Shown here piece by piece: positions 21,867-33,084 of a stretch of 64,000 bases of DNA (the first letter of the stretch is position 1; each line of letters opens with the position of its first letter). The position numbers and the translations under genes are program-made. The notes beneath the pieces are model-generated. The model saw only the letters and a list, made by a program, of their open reading frames with translations. It ran no database searches and was not told the DNA's origin. Location of the stretch: positions 56,001-120,000 of the forward strand of contig JAUJYZ010000084.1 in NCBI GenBank assembly GCA_033675265.1, read 5' to 3'. This DNA is from Actinostola sp. cb2023 (Eukaryota; Cnidaria; Anthozoa; Actiniaria; Actinostolidae).

Positions 21867-22645
21867 CCCCCCCTGGGGGGGGGGGGGGGGGGTGGTACTC
21901 CCAATAATTACATGATATATATGTGCGGCGGTACAGGGTCCAGGTTTTGGGCCATTTTATTCTCTAATCCAGGTAAAATGAACGCATAAAAATCATTAAT
22001 CCAGGTTATAGCCTAACATATATTTATTAATTTTTAATAATTTGCATAATGTGGTATCGGCGTTTCAGTAAAACTCCGCATGAACAATAATAATGGCGTC
22101 AGTCAGACGTAAAGGTGTTAGAGTGTTAGTCTGGCAAAATATCCTGACGAATGTATCGTATCAGATCGTCAATAAAAGTTCGTAAATCCAGGTTTTTTTT
22201 ATTTGGAAATTCGTAAATCCAGGTTTTCGAGTGACAAATTCCAAAAACAGGGTCCAGGTCCCGGGGGAGGGGGGGGGGGGGGGGGGGGGTACTCCCTTTG
22301 TCCAAGTGGTAGGGGTGATCGTCGGTCCTTTTAGGGTTGAAAATATTTCCTGTGTGTACCTTTTAGGCTCCGACACAAAAGTCAGTTACGTAACACAAGT
22401 CCGTACCTTTTAGGGTCAATTGAACATAAGAAAGATATTGTCCAGTCACTGATTAACGATATCAGCACAATCACTTTTTCCGGCGCCATATATGGCCGTA
22501 CATTTTAGGGGTCGAAATGAACATGGCTTCAACAGCTCTTGTAATTTATGCGTACCTTTTAGGGTCGTTTTGAAAACCGACCGCCGATCACCCCTACCAT
22601 TTGGACAAAGGGGTCCAGGTCTGAACATCTCGCCGCACATACCTA
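21867..22645. mobile_element. Poly-G / TACTCCC / CCTTTTAGGGT repeat complex
   Basis: Two G-runs (about 21876-21891 and 22268-22289) are each followed by GGTACTCCC. An inner element has TIRs TTGTCCAAGTGGTAGGGGTG (from 22300) and CACCCCTACCATTTGGACAA (to about 22607), with GTACCTTTTAGG repeated between. The GTCCAGG phrase recurs at 21937, 22252 and 22613. This wording is familiar from anthozoan repeats. The ORFs across it are artefacts of G-runs. Confidence 0.7.
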
Positions 22646-22747
22646 ACCATTTTTTAACCAAGTACCATTATTAGCATTATTACAAAGTTTCAAAAGGTTT
22701 TGCTAGATATTGAACGAGTAACAGCTTTCCAAAAATCGTAAAAATTA

Positions 22748-22805
22748 CAAAGAAATGTATGTTAGGAGGGACGCTTGTCCCGAGTAACCATACATTTCTT
22801 TGTAA
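22748..22805. repeat. Hairpin with ACAAAGAAATGTATG arms
   Basis: ACAAAGAAATGTATG and CATACATTTCTTTGT flank a 28-bp centre that itself holds GGGACGCTTGTCCC. No flanking duplication was identified. Confidence 0.65.
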
Positions 22806-23492
22806 TTGTTGCAGTTCAGTTGCTGCTTCTCCAAACCCTATCAAACTCCTAAAACTTACTAATTCTGATATGCTCTTTCTTGTGATGGGGTTCATTTTTT
22901 AATTAGATTAATTATTAAAACTCGTTCCCAATCCTCCACTCGTTTCTAAAGTGGCTAATTGCCATGAGTAGAGCTTGGGCTACCTGTGGTTCTGATCGTT
23001 CTGATGGACGTGCATACAGTACATGCATGTAAAACCGTACGTGATTTAAAATATCAGCGTGTTTGTGCACGTGAGATCGGTTTACAAAATCCTTGTTATG
23101 CCGGAACTCGAATTTAGTGCGATAAGCTAATTGGATAATATATGCTCGGAAGTACAAAGGGAACCAGGAACTCCTGCTGTTGGCTTGTTGTTTGTGGTTT
23201 TCTTGACATCTGAGGTGATCGCTTCAGCGCTAGAGTTGTTAAGCTAAAAGTCATAGTTTTGTCAGTTTCTTCGTAGTTTGGGCTCATATATGGCTCATTT
23301 GCTATCTCATAAGAACTAGTTTGAACTTTGCTAGATTTGCTAGTGTTGCTATTGAGTTCGTGGACCGACCCGTTCCGAAAACGCTCGACAACTTTTAGTG
23401 TGGGTCTACCACGAAAGCCGTCTGCGTTTGTATGCGAGATGAGCGTATAAGGCATGATTCTTTCCGCCAAAGCTTTCTTCGCAGGACACAAC

Positions 23493-25170
23493 GGCATGTT
23501 ATATAAAACGGACTCAACTGGACTGGACTGGACTGGACTGGACCCGTAAAACACGGACTGAGTCCGCGTTTTAAAACACGGACTGAGTCCGCGTTTTCGA
23601 AAAACACGGACTGAGTCCGCGTTTTTGAAAAAAGGAAGACACATGTATGGTTGGGTGACTGACAGTGATGGACAGCGTTTTGGCGGGAAAAGTAGAGTTT
23701 ACGACACAGCTCCCAGTGTCATTTGACGCCAAACTTTATTTGTAAGTATTCTATGTTGATTTGCGTTGTAGTCGCTTTGAAGTATCAAGAATGCTTATTT
23801 ATCAATGAGAATTACATTGCAGATCATTGCAGATCGATGTAGTGGCTTGAGGGGTCAAACCCTGGAGCAAGGTTAGTATTCAGTATTCATTCGGATACCA
23901 TTGATTTAGAAGCGTCCAAATGAAAACCCTGGGTGCCAATTCCTGTCATAAGGATAAGGTTATACTGTGCCGTTGTATTAGCAGACGGTTCTTGTGCAAT
24001 ATTTGTTTTTCTTTTGGAATAACATGTCCTTCCTTAGTAAGCTTGATACACTTCATGTATCAAGTGGCCGTAATGCGGGGGTGCAATTGAAGTTTTGACC
24101 ACAACAAAAGAAAGTCGAGAAACGGCAATACCTGTCAAATCTTGATGTGTTCAATTAACCAACACAAGCGCTAAAACTACAACACGGACCAGTTCGTATT
24201 ACGGCTAATACAACGGCACAGGAAGCCCACCACGACGCAGCTTGGACGACCGAGGCTCCGATCCAAACAACAAGAAAAGGACAAAATTAAACTAATCGAT
24301 TTTTCGAGTGATTAGAATATACCAGTGAATCTGATAATATTTCAAGGTCGAAGCAAGTTTGCGTTTTGTGTGTCTGCTGTCGAATGACTCGCAGCTCTTT
24401 GTGTTTTGCCGCTTTTTGGTGTCAGATTTCATCGCCATGACGTTGAATGTTTACAGTCACAAGAGAAATTTGGTGAAATCGCGATTTAATCGGCTAAATC
24501 ACGATTTCCTGAGAATAATCATAAAAAGCTCGCCCTTGGGTCTAAAACACTTCTTTTAATTATATCGATAGAGGTGATAAACGAAAAAAAGTTATTAACA
24601 CAGTTTAACCTTAGTATAACCTTATCCTTATGACAAGAATTGGCACCCAGGGTTTTCATTTGGACGTTTCTAAATCAATGGTATCCGAATGAATACTGAA
24701 TACTAACCTTGCTCCAGGGTTTGACCCCTCAAGCCACTACATCGATCTGCAATGATCTGCAATGTAATTCTCATTGATAAATAAGCATTCTTGATACTTC
24801 AAAGCGACTACAACGCAAATCAACATAGAATACTTACAAATAAAGTTTGGCGTCAAATGACACTGGGAGCTGTGTCGTAAACTCTACTTTTCCCGCCAAA
24901 ACGCTGTCCATCACTGTCAGTCACCCAACCATACATGTGTCTTCCTTTTTTCAAAAACGCGGACTCAGTCCGTGTTTTTCGAAAACGCGGACTCAGTCCG
25001 TGTTTTCCGAAAACGCGGACTCAGTCCGTGTTTTCCGAAAACGCGGACTCAGTCCGTGTTTTTCGAAAACGCGGACTCAGTCCGTGTTTTAAAACACGGA
25101 CTCAGTCCGTGTTTTTCGGGTCCAGTCCAGTCCAGTCCAGTCCAGTTGAGTCCGTGTTATACAACATGCC
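23493..25170. mobile_element. Mutator-like foldback element (1678 bp) with 9-bp target duplication
   Basis: Long inverted arms run from GGCATGTTATATAAAACGG at the left to AACATGCC at the right, separated by a 648-bp centre (23966-24613). The direct repeats GGACACAAC at 23484-23492 and 25171-25179 are 9 bp, the size typical of Mutator-like elements. The outer part of each arm is (GGACT)n followed by 28-bp units carrying GGACTSAGTCC palindromes: about three units on the left and six on the right, which accounts exactly for the 84-bp difference in arm length. The centre has a nested hairpin, TGTGCCGTTGTATTAG / CTAATACAACGGCACA. No transposase was recognised. Confidence 0.93.
24953..25095. repeat. 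28-bp tandem palindromic units in the right arm of the foldback
   Basis: Repeats of AAAACGCGGACTCAGTCCG followed by TGTTTTYCG. Each unit can pair with itself. A shorter set lies in the left arm at 23556-23634. Confidence 0.9.
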
Positions 25171-26394
25171 GGACACAACATTCTCAGTCAGCAGATGCCG
25201 ACAAGGGGCGACCCTAAAACGCGGAATCGCGGAAAGACGGAATGACGGAAAATCCTAAAACGCGGAATGACGGAAAATCCTAAAACGCGGAATGAAAAAA
25301 TGTACACATGTTCTCCCTGGATTTCTGGATGTTTTCAAGCCAATTTGATATATCATTTGTACATCATCAAAATTATACATCAAAATGATATCTTACTGAG
25401 CTAGTTCACGTGTCATCATTCACACAAAAAATGTTCAAAATAACATACATGTATGCTTACGTTTAAATTTACGTTCTCATATCGCCGCGCGAAGTCGTTT
25501 ATTTGAAAGACTATACTTAAGGTCCGTGGAAACCGGCTCGCAACAACACCCAACATATTGTTGGCAGTTGTTGGTCGACGTTGGCGGAGATCATAGAGAT
25601 CAGTCCATTTGAAGATGGGTAATCCATTTGTAAGGCCGTCTGAATGATGGGAATTCACCCACCCACTTAGGGCGGGTAATTTAAAAGCCATACAAAAGCA
25701 AATCAGAACAGTCTAAGAGTAAGAAATTAACATCAAATACTGTAAGCTACTCAGTAAACCACGAGACTGTACTGGACCTGCTTTGTATCACTGATTTGAC
25801 AGTTACATATTTTGATCAGAACATGTCGGAATGTCGTGCGAATGGTATTTCCCCGAAAAAGCGCACTGATTTGAAAAGCAATTTCTCCACTTAGTTTATA
25901 GTCCCGATCACTACTAGTCAACATATCCCATGAAATCTTCTTCTTCTTCTTCTTTATTACTAATATTCTGGGACTAGCAATTTCAAAATACGTGCTACAT
26001 AGGGCGTGCACGCTGCGAGGTCATGTAACCCCAGCGTACCGGTCGAACACCGGCTTACAGACACCCAGTTATTACGGACTCCCGCTAATACGGACACTTA
26101 TTCCTGTTGCTGTTAATGTTGTCCGTATTAACGGGGTTTGACTGTATCTGGAACTAAGAAATCTCGAAACCTTGCTACATGGGTTTTGTTTTGAGAGTCC
26201 GACGAGATAGAGGGATTAAATTGAATGTTATTTTGAATCAGTCATTTTATTTTTTATATTTTGTTCTATTTATATAATTTTTTTCATTCCGCGTTTTAAG
26301 TACACACATTTGGAGAGCATGCGCACTAGCTAGCTTTATTATTCGGCAAATGATCGGTATTTCATCAGTCGATATTTATTCGTAAATATGAGCC
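25171..26394. other. Gene-free stretch, possible decayed TIR element
   Basis: Short direct repeats CCTAAAACGCGGAATGACGG lie at 25211-25300, ending AACGCGGAATGAAAAAA. The inverse TTTTTTCATTCCGCGTT occurs at about 26277-26297, so the two may be the ends of an old element of about 1 kb. Nothing between them looks coding. Confidence 0.45.
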
Positions 26395-26530
26395 TGCGAT
26401 GCAGTCAGCGGTAAAGACGCATGCGCTATGGTGACCACTTGCAGATTAATTTGGCGTAGAAACATGACGACAAAGAAAAACCGTCTGTATTTTATGACTC
26501 GGGTCTTCCACAGGAAGCCCGACTAATAAG
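26395..26530. mobile_element. Dispersed repeat ending in a GGAAGCCCGACTAA hairpin, copy 1
   Basis: Shares GCATGCGC, then a GAC-GACAAAG segment, and the terminal hairpin TCGGGTCTTCC ACA GGAAGCCCGA followed by CTAATAA, with copies at about 50690-50825 and 63290-63415. A hairpin followed by CTRR is the layout of Helitron 3' ends, although here the hairpin abuts CTAA with no spacer. Confidence 0.55.
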
Positions 26531-26589
26531 ACTGAAGTGCTCCTATGCAGGTCACTTTTGCCCCATAGACTCTCGTGGTTGGCTGTAAT

Positions 26590-27100
26590 GGGGAGGATGA
26601 CCCCTCAACAGTATTGTTGCCATGGGAACTATGGGGCAATAACTCTAAGCTATTTCGATCACTTCCCAGGGGGATTGTAACCCCCTGGAAAAGTCTTCCT
26701 CCGTGTTGGGTGAGAGGATTGTGACCTCGCACGGTCAGGGGGGATTATGACCCGTCTGACCGGTCTAAGGGGGGATTGTAACCCCCCTTCTGATTCCTAT
26801 AGGAGGTTTGACCCAAAATATATTGGGGGATTGTGACCCCCCGGGGGATGAGTACTTCCCCGTGCCGGGTTATGAGAGGATTAGGACCTCTCATGTGTCT
26901 GGGGATTATGACCCCTTGACCCCCGGTATGAGGCTGGACTCTAACCCATTGACCTAAAATATATTGGGGGATTGTGACCCCCCGGGGGATGAGTACTTCC
27001 CCGTGCCGGGTTATGAGAGGATTAGGACCTCTCATGTGTCTGGGGGATTGTGACCCCTTGACCCCCGCCCCCGGTATGAGGCTGGACTCTAACCCATTGT
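26590..27100. repeat. Tract of G/C-stem mini-hairpins with ATTRTGA loops
   Basis: At least ten small inverted repeats of the form GGGGG-ATTGTGA-CCCCC or GAGAGG-ATTRGGA-CCTCTC follow one another at spacings of 20-50 bp (for example 26668, 26712, 26770, 26824, 26875, 26966, 27017, 27042). A 141-bp segment beginning AAAATATATTGGGGG is duplicated in tandem (26815 and 26956). The frames crossing the tract are not convincing proteins. Confidence 0.85.
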
Positions 27101-27435
27101 GCTTTGTTTCATTCTTGAGATTGGAGTGCTTCTTTCCCTACCCCTTTACCCCACAAAAAGGTTGTTGTCTGTTCTTATTTCTTGGGTTGGGAACATTAAT
27201 TTTAGTTGAAATGCGCGCGCCACTTAATTACTTAATACTTACGCCATCAAGCGTGCGCTAGGTTTGTTTTCAGATTCGAATGTCGCTGTTGTTCAGTCAT
27301 TCATGTTCAGTAATTTGGCGTATCCTTGTACGGAAATGAACCCAGTTTAGAACAAGTAGAACACGTTATCGTAAGCGGTATTTTTCGTTCATAACCAAGA
27401 TTTCTGAAATCGTTGCTCGAAGATAAATCTTCCTG

Positions 27436-27743
27436 TATACACCTATATATTCCAAATATCGTTCAGTCCGGGCCGAAAGCAACAAGCATTAAGAAGCTGA
27501 AGACCGCAAAGGACTTTGGGAATCTCCTAATTAATTAATTTATCCGTGGTACTTGAGAAGTTATCCCTACGAGCGTTGAATAGCAATCATTTGGAACTAT
27601 TCGGCCATTTGAAAATGCATGTTGTCAAAATGTCTACGGATGAATAAATGAATAAGGAGAAAGTCCCAAAATCCTTTGCGGTCGTCAGCTTCGTGCTTGT
27701 TGCTTTCGGCCGGGACAACGATTCAGTTGGAATAGGTGTATAT
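27436..27743. mobile_element. TIR element (MITE), TATACACCTAT family
   Basis: The left TIR contains TATACACCTATATATTCC, then CGGGCCGAAAGCAACAAGC. The right contains GCTTGTTGCTTTCGGCCGGG and GTTGGAATAGGTGTATA. The inner arms mirror GACCGCAAAGGACTTTGGGA and TCCCAAAATCCTTTGCGGTC. No ORF. TA is probably the target. Confidence 0.82.
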
Positions 27744-28406
27744 AAAACAGCCAAATAAACAGGCCGATCCCGCCTACTATTACCGAACTGCGTCGTGCTT
27801 CTCCTAACACTTCTCTCGTGTTCTGATCAGTCCCCGCGTGCTATAAATCTGCACATAGCACGCGCGCTCGTTTTCTATTTCTTCATTAATACGGAGCATT
27901 GATGGAAGGAGGGGGCGAAGGGCGCACCGTCTGCTCTCTGGTAGATTAGCATCAGCTAAAGAGACTTCGGACGTTAAATCAGTCTTTATTTTACTTTACT
28001 TTTCGAACGAAACAATTCGTGTCGAGAAAGTTGATTACATTTTTTACCTCTTGAACTCCTGGGGGGTAACTTGTATTTATGTTACACGACCAAATATTGA
28101 TGTGTTTAAATAAAAGTTATTATTTTATATTATTGGCGGCAAGTCGAGGCAGACCGTCAGTCGGTACGTCAAGCCAAAGTTTTCATAAAAAAATGACAAA
28201 ATGTTTTTTTTTTTTCGTGATGACCCATTTTGGATAATCACTGACAACTGAAATGGTTGCCAACTCATTTGGAACACTTGACCTCAGCAGGTTGCAGCTA
28301 GTTTTAGAATCTGGGCTCATGGCTTCTTGCACTGAACAACCTAGACAACAACAGAACTACTACTGAAGAAAATGTGAACGTTTCGCTTTTCGGTGGAATT
28401 TTGGAA
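27744..28406. other. Upstream region of the secreted-protein gene
   Basis: No earlier coding exon seen. The part from about 28320 (GGCTTCTTGCACTGAACAAC) to the ATG at 28407 is a plausible 5' leader. An earlier in-frame ATG-like start at about 28374 would put extra residues before the signal peptide and is less likely. Confidence 0.4.
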
Positions 28407-28479
28407 ATGAGGTTTCTAGCTCTAATTGTGCTGGGAATTGTGTTTGTGGGTGGTGAAGATGATGGAGAAGGAGAGACAG
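28407..28479 (+). CDS. Secreted cysteine-rich protein, exon 1 (signal peptide)
   Basis: ATG opens a classic signal peptide: MRFLALIVLGIVFVGG, then the acidic EDDGEGET. The exon ends GAGACAG with donor GTAGGA at 28480, phase 1. The next exon at 29019 completes the split codon (G+AA), giving a protein of 150 residues. Not in any operon; the intron is 539 bp. The splice joins in the correct phase, which is the main support for the model. Confidence 0.72.
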
Positions 28480-29018
28480 GTAGGATATATTTTCAAATGT
28501 CACGCCTTACAGTTCAAAGCGAGCCGTTACAGCTTGGAATCGGTTTGCCAGAGAGTCATAAATATTACAGAAACGGAACTCTTAATGGTTTTATTTTATG
28601 CATTTCTAAATCATATTTGCTCGGCAATCCGTCTTCATAACGCATGTATCTCATCGATATTAGCCTACAAGTACACATGAGGACAAGGGCGTTATTTCAC
28701 TATGTGAAACGCTCGAATCAAGCATAAACAAAAGGACCCACACTTTCTCCATTTCTCGTACTTACAATTTTGCACGAACCTAACTTTCCGTTGCCTCCTC
28801 CGGGTCATGTTATTGAATTTGAAGGTATTTTTGCCATCAATAGTTTGAATTCCTGTTTACGCGCGCGCCTAGAACAAATGGCCGGAAAGAGAAGGAGGAG
28901 CGAGAATTGTTTTTTTTTTTTTAAATAGTATTTTTATTGCGATAAGTTATATATGTACATCCCTACAGCCGGATCACACAGTGTCACTATTAATTGCTAC
29001 AATTGTTCTAATTCTCAG

Positions 29019-29398
29019 AACATCGGCGATTTCGTCGTGGCTTTCGATCATATTTCTACAACTACCTTGACGAAATCGCCATGTCTACATGCGCCGCTCT
29101 CCCGTCAGACGGACCGGGCCTGATTTACGCTATCAGGCGCACTTGTGGCGAGAAGGCAGATTGTAAAAAGATTTGTACTGACCCCCAACTCCGCCACCAA
29201 GCACCAGAAACTGTTCGGGAGTTGACTTGGATGTGTTCTGAATCTCTCCATGTCTACAAGAGACAGCCCACGCTGGCCGATAACTATGATGAATACACGG
29301 ACTCTCACAAGCTCGGGCTGGCTGTGTTTAGACATCATTCGTGTACCGTAGCAGGGTGTGGCCCGAATTATTGTTGCTGTAGGGCGATGGCTTTATAA
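29019..29398 (+). CDS. Secreted cysteine-rich protein, exon 2
   Basis: Preceded by the acceptor TTCTAATTCTCAG. The mature protein starts with a basic run (EHRRFRRGFR) that could be a proprotein cleavage site. The remainder has ten cysteines: STCAAL, RRTCGEKADCKKIC, WMCSES, HHSCTV and the cluster GCGPNYCCC near the C-terminus, before RAMAL and the stop. ESLHVYK and KLGLAVFRHHSC are further landmarks. I recall anthozoan proteins of unknown function with SLHVY ... CGPN(Y/F)CCC, often in several copies per genome. An extracellular, disulphide-bonded role is inferred; no function is known to me. Confidence 0.8.
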
Positions 29399-30265
29399 CG
29401 CGTGTTACAGTCCAACCACGTACCCGAGGCATCCCCACATTCAGTGGGGCGAAAACGTGCTCTCGTTGAAATCAAGCTTCTCGAAGACTGATGTACGGCG
29501 TTTTGTCGTATTAGTTGGGTGGGTTAAGCAATGGCTAACGATTGCCGGATTCACCGTTTGAAACAGCACTTACGCGAGGATGGCGAAGCAATAACAATGA
29601 CGAATTCACACTATTTTTTTTAAATTCCTCCTGTAACATATGCTATTTGCACGAAATTACTGATTTTAAGAAAAGTGCCTAAACTATTAGCAAGCAATAG
29701 TAGAATTTTGAAGGACTAGACGCAACTTAGGCATTCACTTGGACTTCGGCTCGGATATTTAACAATTTCACACCATGCAACCTTCAGTGACCACGAAAGG
29801 GCGATAAACAGTTTTGCGACCATATACACGATATGATAGCCGTATGGAATTATTGGTAGCTTATACTACGCATAACGACTAAAATTGTGACCTTTTTTAC
29901 GACTAACGGTTATACTGACCCCACATCGAGACCCTCTCACAGCGGTTTACTATCCGCGCAAATGGCTTATTGCGGAGAGTGGGTTACCTGTGGTCAGGGT
30001 TTTGTATGTGCATTTTAATACACATATTTTGTACGATAAATGAATTGAAGACCTACAATGTTTGAAATAATAGAAAAGTTAACATGCTTCATCCCCTTTT
30101 GTGGAGTTAGCCCTAAAATATTAGCATAATAAATCATAATCGACGTAGACTGACTGTCATTTCTTTCAGTGCTCTGATACCCTCCTCTCCCCAGTCCCCT
30201 TCCTCTCCACCGTCTGCCTTCGATCCCTTCCCTAGCCTTTACAAATATGTATGGAGCCTGTTGTT
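29399..30265. other. Gene-free spacer downstream of the secreted-protein gene
   Basis: No exon, hairpin or repeat boundary recognised. An ORF continuing to 29561 in another frame is an overlap of the coding exon and its 3' flank. Confidence 0.45.
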
Positions 30266-30835
30266 CCCGGGGAGGACTCCCATATATAAAGTGGTTGCGA
30301 TGCTCGTCGTACGTCCATATCCGCGAATTGGTACCTCTTAGGGTGTCACAAATCTAAAAGGACCACAAGAGACTAAGCCGGTACCTCTTAGGGTGTCACA
30401 TATCTAAAAGGACCACAAGAGACTAAGCCGGTGCCATTTAGGGTGTTTGTCAGTAAATAAGATACCCGAGATAAGATAATGACAGATAATGATAGCCGGA
30501 ATGATAGTTGTAGCTTTTGTCACTTTAGAGTTGGTACGAGTTTAGGGTTAAAAATTATTTGTTGCCACGCCCACCTGGACAAGACTCGGGTACCTGCCTT
30601 TAGGGTTCCGACGAGCATCCCAACCACTTATATATGGGGCCAGCCCCCCCCCCCCCCCCCCCCCCCCCGGTGTGTATTTAGCCCGGGAAGGGGGGACTCC
30701 GATCGGAAAATAACGGGGATGCTCGTCATACCTTTTAGGGGTCAAAATCAGCGATCTGGTACCTTTTAGGGTGTCTCAAATTTTATTGGACTATCAGAGA
30801 CTGAACTGGTGCCTTTTAGGGGGGGGATTTAGCTG
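30266..30835. mobile_element. Poly-C / ACTCCC / CTTTTAGGGT repeat complex, second locus
   Basis: Two opposed elements. GGAGGACTCCCATATATAAA, GATGCTCGTCGTACG and GGTACCTCTTAGGGTGTC (repeated at 30321-30440) face a second copy with GACGAGCATCCC, a run of more than 20 C (about 30644-30668), then GGGGACTCC, GATGCTCGTCATACC and GGTACCTTTTAGGG. The arrangement can form a long hairpin. Same family as 21867-22645. Confidence 0.7.
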
Positions 30836-32036
30836 TAGGTATCCAGTATTCTGAGTATTCTGCAGAGTATCGTCCACCTTGTATACGTCACACAGGCTCA
30901 GTCACAGACTTGAGGCGGGAAGACAAATTTGAATATCTCGTAAACAGTAAACAATACTAGGAAATATGGCTGCATTTTATTTACGATAACCTGCAGATAT
31001 TTCCACTACCAATATAGAGCCACATACACTGTCAGCCAGAACGTCAAAAGAATATTGCTTGGGCTGCCTGTAGTTTTGGAGCTGTCTCCGGTAGCTCGGC
31101 TTTCGGTCGAAAGCTGGACACGAGCTTATCACTCGCCGGATCATTTTGTGTGATGGTGTCGACTGATGACCCCTAGAAAAGTTAGTTGTTGCGTTGTTTT
31201 GGAGCTACTAGCTAGTTGGTGTTCGTTCAAAGCCGAGTTCTGTGAGTAGAGTAGTAAGAATCGTCTTCATTGGATCCTATGACTAGAAAGTCATCCAGAT
31301 TCACAAGAGAAGCCACGTGGACTCAACATTTGGGTCAGCCTGTGAAAAGTACCTGGACATGATTTGGCCCCTAAAGGAAGCCTGGTATCGTAAGAAGACG
31401 TGGTCATCACCCAGTCATTTAAGACTGGCCACTTTGTAGTCAACAGGATCGATCGAACGGTAAGAGTTTTTCCATGCCAATATTTAGTTTTTTGTCATAC
31501 GCAATACAACAGGTAGCCCACAAGCTCAATGTTCATCTCTGATTACTAACGATAATTTAGTCCTAAGATCTATTAATAAAATCAACCAAACTTGCACAAT
31601 GACTTCGTTATGCCCTTGGTTGCCCTCTGGCTGAGTTTTAGCGAATTTCGCGTAATTTTAGCTGATTTCTCCTCGCCAGTCATGAAACTGAGCTTGGGCT
31701 ACCTGTGGACGTCTCTGACAAATAAAATATCGCGATGACAGCTTCGCAGCAGGCCATTCATTACTTCTTGGCTTGTTATGTAATATATTTAAAATCAGAG
31801 ACGCTTTGCTATGGAATATATGATTTTCATATTTCATATATTTCTTGAAGATTTTAAAATATGCAATCGACAACGAACTTGCATTTCTTAGAGTGAATTT
31901 CACAAAGGGAAGTCAACTGGGTCATTAGTATCTGGAAATATCATTTACACGAGCAATAAGTGATTATTGGGTCATGATTAAAATAACTATCAGAGGGGGG
32001 GGGGGGGGGGTTATTGAGTTTTCCTTGAAGAGCCTT
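30836..32036. other. Gene-free stretch
   Basis: Three members of the dispersed GGGCTnCCTGTnG motif class occur here: TTGGGCTGCCTGTAG (31058), CAGGTAGCCCAC (31507) and TTGGGCTACCTGTGG (31690). Segments around 31080-31460 have fewer stops and could belong to a transcript, but no frame is convincing. A G-run lies at about 31996-32010. Confidence 0.4.
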
Positions 32037-32040
32037 AATG

Positions 32041-32843
32041 CACCTATCAAAGTTAACCCCGAGGGGGGGGGGGGGAGTGCGGGCAAGGGGTGGGGATTTG
32101 ATCAAGAGCTACAAATTTTGTTCAAAATCCCGAGGGTGAGGAAACAAATTCAGATCAAATGAATGAAAAAAGACCCACCCCGAAGGGCAGAAACAACTAT
32201 TTCCATATCCATTCAAAACATGTCATCTCTTTTTTTCTCTTGAAAGTGAGGGAACAAATAGAAAACATGCCCTTCACTCCTCCCATGACTCCATACAGGT
32301 AGAGCACTGCCAGTGATCTGGTGTTTCATCGCCATAAATTCCAACGCAAACCATATGGTGCCAAAGGCCACAACTGTCACAGCAAATCTAATAAATTGGC
32401 TGTTCTTGGCCATCAGGTTCTTCCTTTTGGCATGACGTGCACAATCGCTGAATCGGTCGGTCATACATGGCCAGCCGTTTTTAATGTACAAACACTTGAT
32501 ATTTCTGTCCAATTATATACCTGGGAGTACATACTTCCTCAAAACAAACAATTTCTTGTATGATGATTGAAAATTGCAGATAAAAGTCTCAATATAAACT
32601 CACCTCTTGGTTCTTTTCGAACTGCAAGTACTGAAAGTACCGAAGTACCGAAAGCACATGTACAGATGCTTGGTAACCACGCCTGCAACTAGAGCTCAGT
32701 CACTTCACGGTCAGATCAAATGCCTCGACCCTCGGGACGCAACAAACAATCAAATGCCCGACTGAGGGGACCTCCAACACTTTCAAATCCCCACCCCTTG
32801 CCCGCACTCCCCCCCCCCCACGGGGTTAACTTTGATAGGTGCA
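32041..32843. mobile_element. TIR element carrying an exon-like insert
   Basis: The left end reads CACCTATCAAAGTTAACCCC, then a G-run and AGTGCGGGCAAGGGGTGGGG. The right end has CCCCACCCCTTGCCCGCACT, a C-run and GGGGTTAACTTTGATAGGTG. The TIR is about 60 bp. The interior (32213-32413, minus) encodes a membrane-anchor-like peptide. There is no transposase. Confidence 0.8.
32213..32413 (-). CDS. Exon-like ORF with one membrane segment inside a TIR element
   Basis: Sixty-six codons starting MAKNSQF. Residues 8-30 (IRFAVTVVAFGTIWFALEF) form a hydrophobic stretch after a short polar N-terminus, the layout of a type II membrane anchor such as Golgi glycosyltransferases have. The polar part includes ALPVWSHGRSEG. 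The frame is open further upstream. Nothing proves expression; it may be a gene fragment captured by the element. No family was recognised. Confidence 0.3.
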   Translation of the reverse strand: MAKNSQFIRFAVTVVAFGTIWFALEFMAMKHQITGSALPVWSHGRSEGHVFYLFPHFQEKKRDDMF

Positions 32844-33084
32844 TAATGTGAACAAAGCCAGCAACAAACAAGTTTTTTAGAATGATTAATTGATTCTAAA
32901 AGAAAATAACACAAATTAGGTCTAAATCAAGCTATAGAAATTAGGCCTATTAAATTTAATAAGCAAAGATATACTCTATATTATTATGAAACAAGGATGC
33001 TTTGGATACTCATTACATTTGATTCAAATAAACATTTTTTGTTTGTTTGTTTTTACAATTCAGATATACACTTAATTCAATTAA

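Noticed and set aside
23114..23644. 176-codon minus-strand frame at the left end of the Mutator-like foldback
   Set aside because: Its beginning is translation of the 28-bp palindromic units, and it crosses the element boundary into flanking DNA.
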